Source: Streptomyces sp. ISL-43
GTDB taxonomy: Bacteria > Actinomycetota > Actinomycetes > Streptomycetales > Streptomycetaceae
Length of the DNA stretch: 64,000 bases
Direction of reading: 5' to 3'
NCBI RefSeq assembly: GCF_018614195.1
Contig: NZ_JAGGOT010000010.1
Span: forward strand, 124,001-188,000
Under the pieces are notes generated by a model. That model made no database searches. It was not told where the DNA came from and was given only the letters and a program-made list of their open reading frames with translations. A program made the translations under genes and the position numbers. Positions within the stretch are counted from its first letter, which is position 1; each line of letters begins with the position of its first letter. Below are positions 17,401 through 24,218 of this stretch, in pieces.

Positions 17401-17650
17401 CCCAGCCGGCGTAGCCGCCGCCGAAGGGCTCCTGGTCCACGGCCGCCTGGAAGGCCAGGAGCACCAGGACCAGCAGGGCGAGGGCGTCACCGATTCCGCT
17501 CACCAGCTGGGCGCTCCACAGACGGCGTAGCCCGGGGGTGCGCAGCAGTGCGCGCACCGCCCGCTCGCGGGAGTCCGCGGCGAGGGCTTCGTCGTAGGTG
17601 GGGGCGGTGGTGGGGGCGGTCACGACCGTTGGCTGCTCGGCTCGCGTCAT
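14459..17650 (-). CDS. tmk: Membrane-fused thymidylate kinase with charged-helix tail
   Basis: 1063 residues in four parts. Residues 1-500 form an MFS-like membrane domain with about a dozen hydrophobic segments. Residues about 510-715 are dTMP kinase, with P-loop EGGDGAGKS, the DRYVDSS motif and a LID-like Arg region. Residues about 720-880 are an almost uninterrupted Glu/Arg/Ala/Lys helix. The last 180 are Ala/Pro-rich and probably disordered. The kinase makes dTDP from dTMP for DNA synthesis. The fusion is known in Streptomyces; why the kinase should be membrane-tethered is unclear. ATG at 17650 is preceded by GGGCGG. The gene lies between topA and holB, so the three may be coordinated. 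Confidence 0.92.
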   Translation of the reverse strand: MTRAEQPTVVTAPTTAPTYDEALAADSRERAVRALLRTPGLRRLWSAQLVSGIGDALALLVLVLLAFQAAVDQEPFGGGYAGWALAIAAVFGVRVLSTLLFGAVLLGPLAQLTAPGGKLDRRWTMIGADGVRLGLFVVAPLWLDWIPAHALTALLATVFVSGAAERVWALAKDSAAPGLVPAPPPEGATVRPLPDHLDALRRLNLRTSFAAVPIAAAALLAATLIGKALGLGVGWFADNQAALGSYVAAGLFAASVSLLLPLVLPDTKTPRPRSPLEGLRAPKAGDRPEKGRTGAVPLLVLACAAVAGAIASAAAVAVLHATDLGGGAAAFSLSVLALIGGTALGIRATQAGKVLPALSRRRLLALSIAVAGLALLLTGLVPDTATVLFLSLLAGTASGVAANTGHTLLDQETEELRRARVTEHLQAGVRVAVGVGAVAAPLLAAAIGPHRLDGAGIVFAHGGAAFTLMLVGALLLPVAVVVLAKADDRSGVPLRRDLREALRGGEPVQAASDAGFFIALEGGDGAGKSTQVEALADWIRAKGHEVVVTREPGATPVGKRLRSILLDVSSAGLSNRAEALLYAADRAEHVDTVVRPALERGAVVITDRYVDSSVAYQGAGRDLSPTEIARISRWATDGLVPNLTVLLDVSPETARERFTEAPDRLESEPAEFHQRVRAGFLTLAAADPGRYLVVDAGQDPESVSTVVRHRLDRMLPLSEAEVAAQAEARRRAEEEAERKAQEEAARKAEEARLLAEEEARKAREAEEARIQAEAEAARKAREERLRAEEEARERAEAERLRLEAEEKARAAEEERLRKQAEEESRLRAEAEERRLEKQRRAEEALLKAEQARRLAEAAAAETAAKAAAAAASAASAALPAAAAPTAAPTAAPVAPAPAAPSAPAPGAGLRKGPHPDDAVTIETPTVKRVVQPDDVTQTVPVPKFDPADPAAETSVLPPVRATGPAGGAATRSPSSRGSYSASRPTAQRPEENPADRVPPGIFRDSGNDATRELPVLGDDGRPRRARSDWAEETPLDDLPTLADELLGPRRDAEDDEGRGPRRG

Positions 17651-17880
17651 CCGCCCAGCCTATCCGCTGCGCTTGGCGGGTGCGGAGCCCTGTGGACAAC
17701 CCTGCGTGTGACCCGTGTGACGCGTGTGACCACGGACTCGGGCGCGTGACGGGCCTCGGCCCGGGGCGCGGTGTCCGCCCCGGAGCGGAGTGCCCGCTGC
17801 ACGGGGCTCCGCGCCAGACCCGGTCAAACGCCGGACGGGCCGGCAAGACGACCGGACGGACCGGCATGACAAAGGGACAA

Positions 17881-17903
17881 GGCCCGTGCGCAGTGCACGG
17901 GCC
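17881..17903 (-). terminator. topA terminator
   Basis: GGCCCGTGC and GCACGGGCC flank a 5-base loop, 22 bp downstream of the topA stop. On the minus strand a moderately T-rich stretch follows. It separates topA from tmk. Confidence 0.7.
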
Positions 17904-17924
17904 CTGTCCCTGGCGTGGCCGAGG

Positions 17925-20756
17925 TCAGTCGTCCGACGACGGGACGGCCGCGGTGGCCTTCTTCGCCGTCGTCTTCGCCGCCGCGGTCTTCGCCACCGTC
18001 TTCTTGGCGACCGTCTTCTTCGCCGCCGTCGTCGTCTTCTTCGCCGCCGTCTTGGTCGCCGTCGCCTTCTTGGCGGGCGCCTTCTTCGCCGGGGCCTTCT
18101 TGGCCGTCTTCTTCGCCGGGCCCTTCGCGCGCTTCTCGGCGAGCAGCTCGTAGCCCCGCTCCGGCGTGATCGTCTCGACGTCGTCGTCCCGCCGCAGCGT
18201 CGCGTTCGTCTCGCCGTCCGTCACGTACGGGCCGAAGCGGCCGTCCTTCACGACCACCGGCTTCTCGCTCACCGGGTCGGTCCCCAGCTCCTTCAGCGGC
18301 GGCTTCGCGGCCGCGCGCCCCCGCTGCTTGGGCTGCGCGTAGATCGCGAGCGCCTGCTCCAGGGTGATCGAGAACAGCTGGTCCTCGGTCTCCAGGGACC
18401 GCGAGTCCGTGCCCTTCTTCAGGTACGGGCCGTAGCGGCCGTTCTGGGCGGTGATCTCCGCGCCCTCCGCGTCCGCGCCGACGACCCGCGGCAGGGACAT
18501 CAGCTTGAGCGCGTCGGCCAGGGTCACCGTGTCCAGGCTCATCGACTGGAACAGCGAGGCCGTCCGCGGCTTCACCGCGTTCTTGCCGGTCTTCGGCGTG
18601 CCCTCGGGCAGGATCTCCGTCACGTACGGCCCGTAACGACCGTCCTTCGCGACGATTTCGTTCCCGCTCACCGGGTCCTTGCCGAGCTCGAACTCGCCGC
18701 TCGGCTTCGCGAAGAGCTCCTCCGCGTACTCCACCGTCAGCTCGTCCGGCGCCAGCTCCTCCGGGACGTCGGCGCGCTGGTGGCCCTCGGCGTCCTTCTC
18801 ACCGCGCTCCACGTACGGCCCGTAGCGGCCGACCCGCAGCACGATGCCCTCGCCGACGGGGAAGGAGGAGATCTCCCGGGCGTCGATCGCGCCCAGGTCG
18901 GTCACCAGTTCCTTCAGGCCGCCGAGGTGGTCGCCCTCGGCCGGTACGACCTCGCTCGCGTCCTCCGCGCCGAAGTAGAACCGCTTCAGCCACGGCACGG
19001 ACTGGGCCTCGCCCTGCGCGATGCGGTCGAGGTCGTCCTCCATCCTGGCCGTGAAGTCGTAGTCGACGAGCCGCCCGAAGTGCGTCTCCAGCAGGTTGAC
19101 CACGGCGAACGACAGGAAGGACGGCACGAGGGCCGTGCCCTTCTTGAAGACGTACCCGCGGTCCAGGATCGTGCCGATGATCGACGCGTACGTCGACGGG
19201 CGGCCGATCTCGCGCTCTTCCAGCTCCTTGACCAGCGAGGCCTCGGTGTAGCGGGCCGGCGGCTTGGTCGAGTGGCCGTCGACCGTGATCTCCTCGGCCG
19301 ACAGCGCGTCGCCCTCCGCGACCTGCGGGAGGCGCTTCTCGCGGTCGTCGAGCTCGGCGTTCGGGTCGTCCGCACCCTCGACGTAGGCCTTCATGAAGCC
19401 GTGGAAGGTGATCGTCTTGCCGGACGCGGAGAATTCCGCGTCCCGGCCGTCGCTCGCCCGGCCACCGATCTTCACGGTGACCGAGTTGCCGACCGCGTCC
19501 TTCATCTGAGAGGCGACGGTGCGCTTCCAGATGAGCTCGTACAGGCGGAACTGGTCGCCGGTCAGACCCGTCTCGGCGGGAGTGCGGAAACGATCACCCG
19601 AGGGACGGATCGCCTCGTGCGCCTCCTGCGCGTTCTTGACCTTGCCGGCGTAGACGCGCGGCTTCTCCGGCAGGTACTCGGACCCGTAGAGCTGCGTGAC
19701 CTGCGCGCGGGCCGCCGTGATCGCCGTCTCCGACAGCGTCGTGGAGTCGGTACGCATATAGGTGATGAAGCCGTTCTCGTACAGCTTCTGCGCCACCTGC
19801 ATCGTCGCCTTCGCACCGAAGCCGAGCTTGCGCGAGGCCTCCTGCTGGAGCGTCGTCGTACGGAACGGGGCGTACGGAGAGCGGCGGTACGGCTTGGACT
19901 CGACCGACCTGACGGCGAACGAGGTCTGCTCCAGCGCGGCGGCCAGCGCCCGCGCGTTCGCCTCGTCGAGGTGCAGCACCTCGCTCTTGAGCTGCCCGGT
20001 CGAGCCGAAGTCGCGGCCCTGCGCCACGCGCTTGCCGTCCACCGTGTTCAGGCGGGCGACCAGCGTGGAGGGGTCGGAGGCGTCACCGGCGCGGCCGGTG
20101 GCGAAGGTGCCGGTCAGGTCCCAGTACTCGGCGGTGCGGAAGGCGATGCGCTCGCGCTCCCGCTCGACGACGAGACGGGTGGCCACGGACTGGACGCGGC
20201 CCGCCGAAAGCTTCGGCATGACCTTCTTCCACAGGACCGGCGAGACCTCGTAGCCGTAGAGGCGGTCGAGGATGCGGCGGGTCTCCTGGGCGTCGACCAT
20301 GCGCTGGTTGAGCTCGCGCGGGTTGGCGACGGCGTCGCGGATCGCGTCCTTGGTGATCTCGTGGAAGACCATCCGGTGGACCGGGACCTTGGGCTTGAGG
20401 ACTTCCTGCAGGTGCCACGCGATGGCTTCGCCCTCGCGGTCCTCATCGGTGGCGAGGAAGAGTTCGTCGGACTCGGCCAGCAGCTCCTTGAGCTTCCTGA
20501 CCTGGGCCTTCTTATCGGCGTTGACGACGTAGATCGGCGCGAAGTCGTGCTCGACGTCCACGCCGAGCCGGCGGACCTCGCCGGTGTACTTGTCGGGAAC
20601 CTCGGCCGCGCCGCTGGGGAGGTCGCGGATGTGCCCGACGCTCGCCTCGACGACGTATCCGGGGCCGAGGTAGCCCTTGATCGTCTTCGCCTTGGCAGGG
20701 GACTCGACGATGACGAGTCGGCGGCCGCCCTTTGCGGTCTCGCTAGTCGGGGACAA
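17925..20756 (-). CDS. topA: DNA topoisomerase I with lysine-repeat C-terminal tail
   Basis: 943 residues from TTG at 20756 (LSPTSETAKGG), with GGAGAGAAGAG just upstream; sequence before this start has no family character. The TOPRIM domain begins at RRLVIVESPAKAKTIKGYLG and carries the D104-E-D-R-E-G-E110 acidic site. The nicking tyrosine is Tyr333 in ITYMRTDST. Four repeats with GRYGPY-type motifs form the middle of the C-terminal region in place of zinc fingers. The end is a Lys/Ala-rich stretch (KKAPAKKATATK type), which in Streptomyces gives processivity and strong DNA binding. The enzyme relaxes negative supercoils and is essential. Confidence 0.96.
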   Translation of the reverse strand: MSPTSETAKGGRRLVIVESPAKAKTIKGYLGPGYVVEASVGHIRDLPSGAAEVPDKYTGEVRRLGVDVEHDFAPIYVVNADKKAQVRKLKELLAESDELFLATDEDREGEAIAWHLQEVLKPKVPVHRMVFHEITKDAIRDAVANPRELNQRMVDAQETRRILDRLYGYEVSPVLWKKVMPKLSAGRVQSVATRLVVERERERIAFRTAEYWDLTGTFATGRAGDASDPSTLVARLNTVDGKRVAQGRDFGSTGQLKSEVLHLDEANARALAAALEQTSFAVRSVESKPYRRSPYAPFRTTTLQQEASRKLGFGAKATMQVAQKLYENGFITYMRTDSTTLSETAITAARAQVTQLYGSEYLPEKPRVYAGKVKNAQEAHEAIRPSGDRFRTPAETGLTGDQFRLYELIWKRTVASQMKDAVGNSVTVKIGGRASDGRDAEFSASGKTITFHGFMKAYVEGADDPNAELDDREKRLPQVAEGDALSAEEITVDGHSTKPPARYTEASLVKELEEREIGRPSTYASIIGTILDRGYVFKKGTALVPSFLSFAVVNLLETHFGRLVDYDFTARMEDDLDRIAQGEAQSVPWLKRFYFGAEDASEVVPAEGDHLGGLKELVTDLGAIDAREISSFPVGEGIVLRVGRYGPYVERGEKDAEGHQRADVPEELAPDELTVEYAEELFAKPSGEFELGKDPVSGNEIVAKDGRYGPYVTEILPEGTPKTGKNAVKPRTASLFQSMSLDTVTLADALKLMSLPRVVGADAEGAEITAQNGRYGPYLKKGTDSRSLETEDQLFSITLEQALAIYAQPKQRGRAAAKPPLKELGTDPVSEKPVVVKDGRFGPYVTDGETNATLRRDDDVETITPERGYELLAEKRAKGPAKKTAKKAPAKKAPAKKATATKTAAKKTTTAAKKTVAKKTVAKTAAAKTTAKKATAAVPSSDD

Positions 20757-21510
20757 CTTGGCTCTTCTCTCCGGTTCGGCACTCGGTCGCGGTACGGCGA
20801 CGCTGCGGAGTGTGACGGTACAACCCGCCCCCGTGTCAAACGGCAGAAGCCCGCAACGGCCACTCGAACGGTAACCCGACAAGTGCCATTTCTGCCGCCC
20901 GGATGCCGCGCCGGGCCCTCCGCGATCACTGGGCAGAGTGGCCGAAGGGCCGTCTGGCCCCGCCCCCGCACCCCTCTTCACGTCGGTGTTTGAGACCGGA
21001 CGCACATCCGGAGGGTCCGGCGAAAACCGGCGTGCCCCTCGCGAGCACGCCCGCGCACCCGTCCCGGCCGGCCGCGGGGCCGGATCCACGCGGGCACCGC
21101 GCGGGCGTTTCGCGAGCCCGGCGCGGGCGCTGCCCGGACGACTCGCGGCGCCCGGCGCGGGTCCTGCCCGGACGGCCCCGCGGGCGGGCGGCGCCGACGG
21201 TGGGACACAGCGGCGCCGACGACGGAACACGACGGGGCGCACACCCTCGGCCACCGGCGCGCCGTGCCGGGCACGCGCCCCCGTCAAGCCTGTGGAGTGG
21301 CCCCGAACAGCGGGAACACGGTCGCCGCGAAGATCGCGGACCGCCTCCCACACCATTCCCCTTGATGCCCCGGGGCCACTCCCGGGATCCCCCCGGATCC
21401 CGATGTCCCGGAGCTTTTCAGCCGAGGGCATACAGCGGGCGAACCCCGGGTTGAATCCTGGTTCGCACTGCCCGGCGGGCTCCCGGGCGGGGACCGGCGG
21501 ACGGGACGGA
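20757..21510. other. topA upstream region, 754 bp without a convincing gene
   Basis: The topA promoter must lie here, and in S. coelicolor topA transcription responds to supercoiling. The stretch contains direct repeats: 24-bp copies at 21117-21140 and 21151-21174 (22 of 24 identical), followed by two copies of a GGCGCCGACG-containing unit near 21190 and 21211. Reading frames cross it on both strands but are Arg/Pro/Gly-rich, have no family features and no ribosome binding site. A small RNA cannot be excluded. Confidence 0.5.
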
Positions 21511-23061
21511 CTACTCCCCGGCCGGCGTCCCCGCCTGCGTCACGGGCTCCAGGAACCCCTGCTCCACCAGCATCCGGATCGCTTCCGGCGTCCGGTCCCG
21601 CAGGACGACCGGGTCCTCCTCCACCAGCTGCGCGATGGCGTCCAGGATCTGCCCCGCGCTCAGTGATCCGTCACACACTCCGGCGAAGCCGGCCCCGACG
21701 GTGTCGACCTTGGTGGCGCGCCGCATCCCGCGGTTCTGCCGCAGCACCACGTGTTCCGGATCCTCCGCGCCGGGGGCGCCGACCTGCTCCTGCACGACCT
21801 CCTCGGCCAGCCGGAAGTAGCCCGCCAGCAGGGCCGCGTCGTCGTGGTCGCGGAGGTAGTCCTGCCGGGCGAAATGCGCGAGGACGGTCTCGCCGAGCGG
21901 CTGTTCCACCGAGTGCGGCCACTCCTCGACCACGATCGAGGGCTCGGCCGCCTCACTGCGGCGCAGCGTGATCCAGCCGAAGCCGATCGCCTTGGTCTTG
22001 CGGGCCTCGAACTCGTCCAGCCAGTCCTCGTAACGCTGCTCGTACTCGGCCGGGTCGGTGCGGTGGTCGCCCGCGTCGCGCAGCCACAGCTCCGCGTACT
22101 GCGTGACGTCCTGCACGTCGCGCTGCACGATCCAGGCGTCGCAGCCGCGCGGCACCCAGGCCCGTACCCGGTCGTGCCAGTCCTCCCCGTCCACGTGCTG
22201 CCAGTTGCCGAGGAACTGCGCGAACCCGCCCGGGTTGAGCCGGGCGCCGGCCTCCTGGACCAGGGTCCGGCACAGGTCGTCGCCGCCCATCCCGCCGTCC
22301 CGGTACGTGAGCCGGGCCCCGGGGGAGATCACGAACGGCGGATTCGACACGATCAGGTCGTACGTGGCTCCGCCGACCGGCTCGAACAGCGATCCGGTCA
22401 GCAGCTCCGCCTCCGGGGCCCCGGAGAGCGCCAGCGTCAACCGGGTGAATTCCAGGGCCCGGGGGTTGACGTCGGTCGCCGTGACCCGGGTCGCGTGCTG
22501 CGCGGCGTGCAGCGCCTGGATCCCGGAGCCGGTGCCGACGTCGAGGGCCGAGCCGACCGGGGTGCGGACGGTGATCCCGGCCAGGGTGGTGGAGGCCCCG
22601 CCGACGCCGAGGACCACACCCTCCTCGCGGCTGCCGATGCCCCCGGCCCCGCCGACGGCGCAGCCGAGGTCCGAGACGATGAACCAGTCCTCGCCCTCCG
22701 GACCGCCGTACGGGCGTACGTCCACGGTGGCGTGGACCTCGTCGCCCTCCCGGCGCAGCCAGCCGTCGGCCAGCGCCGCGTCGACGGGCAGCGCGGACGC
22801 GGCGTGCACGTACGGAACCGGCTGCCGCAGCAGGAACAGCCGGACCAGGCTCGCGAGCGGCCCGTCGCCACGGCTGCGCGTGGCGCGCAGGGCGGGGACC
22901 GTCTCGCTGCGGGCGAGCGCCGCGTAGGCCGGGGCGCCGAGCATGTCGAGCAGCCCGTCGGCGGTGAAGCCCGCGTCGAGCAGCGCGGCGCGGAGCTCGG
23001 CGGCGCGGTCGTACGAGGGGAGGCGGGCGGGCAGACCGGAGGGAAGGCTGGTGGTACTCAC
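21511..23061 (-). CDS. SAM-dependent methyltransferase (HemK/N6-adenine-type fold)
   Basis: 516 residues from GTG at 23061 (VSTTSLPSGLPARL). An N-terminal helical domain of about 150 residues precedes a Rossmann methyltransferase: motif I SALDVGTGSGIQAL, an acidic TATDVNPRALEFT motif, and motif IV SNPPFVIS. The last 200 residues are a family-specific helical domain. The NPPF motif is typical of enzymes that methylate amide or amino nitrogens, as in release factor glutamine or adenine methylation. Actual substrate unknown. Corresponds by position to the methyltransferase near SCO3545. A 41-bp segment of its N-terminal coding region is repeated in inverted orientation upstream. Confidence 0.83.
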   Translation of the reverse strand: MSTTSLPSGLPARLPSYDRAAELRAALLDAGFTADGLLDMLGAPAYAALARSETVPALRATRSRGDGPLASLVRLFLLRQPVPYVHAASALPVDAALADGWLRREGDEVHATVDVRPYGGPEGEDWFIVSDLGCAVGGAGGIGSREEGVVLGVGGASTTLAGITVRTPVGSALDVGTGSGIQALHAAQHATRVTATDVNPRALEFTRLTLALSGAPEAELLTGSLFEPVGGATYDLIVSNPPFVISPGARLTYRDGGMGGDDLCRTLVQEAGARLNPGGFAQFLGNWQHVDGEDWHDRVRAWVPRGCDAWIVQRDVQDVTQYAELWLRDAGDHRTDPAEYEQRYEDWLDEFEARKTKAIGFGWITLRRSEAAEPSIVVEEWPHSVEQPLGETVLAHFARQDYLRDHDDAALLAGYFRLAEEVVQEQVGAPGAEDPEHVVLRQNRGMRRATKVDTVGAGFAGVCDGSLSAGQILDAIAQLVEEDPVVLRDRTPEAIRMLVEQGFLEPVTQAGTPAGE

Positions 23062-23265
23062 CCGACCATTGTGGCCGCTGCCGCCGGCATTCCCCGCGCC
23101 ACACGGCCTTCGGCGTGGACGCCCGTCGGCGCCGGCGCCACCGTCGGGGCGCACAAGCCCGGGACGCTCCCCGGCCGGGCGCAGCTCCGTACGGCCCGCG
23201 CACTCACCCGCGGGGCGCCGTGCGCGGGCTGCTCGACATGCTCGGCGCCCCGGCGTACGCGGCGC
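22917..23265. repeat. Long inverted repeat spanning the methyltransferase start
   Basis: 22917-22957, inside the coding region for LLDMLGAPAYA, and 23225-23265, upstream of the gene, are inverted copies with one mismatch over 41 bp. The 267-bp spacer holds the GTG start. On the plus strand the second arm still reads LLDMLGAPAYAA. It looks like a small inverted duplication. Confidence 0.75.
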
Positions 23266-23388
23266 GGACGCCACCGGCCCGGCCTCGGAGCGCGCCGTGA
23301 CGGCCCCGGACGCGGCAGGGCGGCCGGAGTCCCGAAGGACCCCGGCCGCCCCGGTCCGCGTGCCGCCGCGTCAGAGCGGCGGTACGCC
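23062..23388. other. Intergenic region upstream of the methyltransferase gene
   Basis: 327 bp that hold the promoter side of the methyltransferase gene and the 3' flank of the lipoprotein gene. Apart from the inverted copy at 23225-23265, no feature is recognised. Confidence 0.5.
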
Positions 23389-23955
23389 CTACGACTTCGC
23401 TGGCGACGGCGTCGTCACCTGGCAGCCCTTCTGGCTGTTCATCGCCTTGTCCAGCCCGCCCGCCTTGAGCTGGTCGAGCGCGTCCTTGCCGCCCTTGGTG
23501 GCTTCCTCCAGACCGCCCGCCACGTCCTTGAGTCCCTCGGCGAACTTGCCCTGGTCCTTGGGGTCGAGGGCGTCCATCTTCGCCTTCAGCGCGGTGTAGC
23601 CCTGCGCCGTCTCCTCGAAGCCCTTGACCGCCGCGGTCTGGGTCTTCTCGCCGTCCTTGACCGGCGGAACACCCGCCCCCTGCAGGGCCGTACCCATCGC
23701 CTTGTACGACTCCGACATGGTCCCGAAGGCCGCCGAGTCGGTCGACTGGACCTCCTCGGGCTTGCTGCTCTCGGTCGCCACCCGCTTGATGTCGGCGTTG
23801 GCCTGCTCGATCTTCTTGAGCTCGGGCTGCCAGCTGTCGCAGACCTTCTTGGCCCAGGCGTCGGTCTTCTCGTCGCCGTCGTCCCCGCCGCAGCCGGACA
23901 GGACGAGCATCAGCACGGCACCGCCCGACACCGCGGCCGCAAGCTTCTTGTTCAC
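23389..23955 (-). CDS. Small secreted lipoprotein of unknown function
   Basis: 188 residues from GTG at 23955, with AAGGGA upstream; a longer frame adds residues that would spoil the signal. The signal peptide NKKLAAAVSGGAVLMLVLSGC ends in a lipobox. The mature part is helical and charged, with KKIEQANADIKRV and several Lys/Glu/Ala helices, and two Cys residues beyond the lipid Cys that could pair. It is probably anchored to the outer face of the membrane. No enzymatic motif is seen. It lies downstream of hppA behind a strong terminator, so it probably has its own promoter. Confidence 0.75.
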   Translation of the reverse strand: MNKKLAAAVSGGAVLMLVLSGCGGDDGDEKTDAWAKKVCDSWQPELKKIEQANADIKRVATESSKPEEVQSTDSAAFGTMSESYKAMGTALQGAGVPPVKDGEKTQTAAVKGFEETAQGYTALKAKMDALDPKDQGKFAEGLKDVAGGLEEATKGGKDALDQLKAGGLDKAMNSQKGCQVTTPSPAKS

Positions 23956-24019
23956 CGGATTGGTCCCTTCGAAGGCTCTCGGCCCGGAAGATACACGCCC
24001 GCCATCCGGGAAACGCAAA

Positions 24020-24059
24020 GGCGGACGGACGGCGCGTCAGTCCGCGCCGCCCGTCCGCC
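24020..24059 (-). terminator. Terminator between hppA and the lipoprotein gene
   Basis: 17-bp arms, 16 matching, flank the 6-base loop TCAGTC. On the minus strand CTTTGCGTTT follows. Confidence 0.7.
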
Positions 24060-24114
24060 GTTCGGGCGTACGATCGAGTCCTTCCGATCACCGGTCGGGA
24101 ACCGTGTTCAGGAA

Positions 24115-24162
24115 CCCCGTTCAAGACCCCGCTCAGAGCCCCGCTCAGAGCCCCGTTCAGGA
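24115..24162. repeat. 12-bp tandem repeat, four copies
   Basis: Units CCCCGTTCAAGA, CCCCGCTCAGAG (twice) and CCCCGTTCAGGA follow each other without gaps. A weaker fifth copy precedes them. They lie between the hppA stop and its terminator hairpin, so they are probably transcribed as the hppA 3' UTR. Confidence 0.8.
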
Positions 24163-24218
24163 CCGTCGGCCGGCGACCTCCGCCCCGAGCCTCCGTCAGG
24201 AGACCCGGGGCCCGGAAT

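Noticed and set aside
20757..21431. Upstream extension of topA by 225 codons.
   Set aside because: No topoisomerase similarity; TTG at 20756 is preceded by a good ribosome binding site and gives the known N-terminus.
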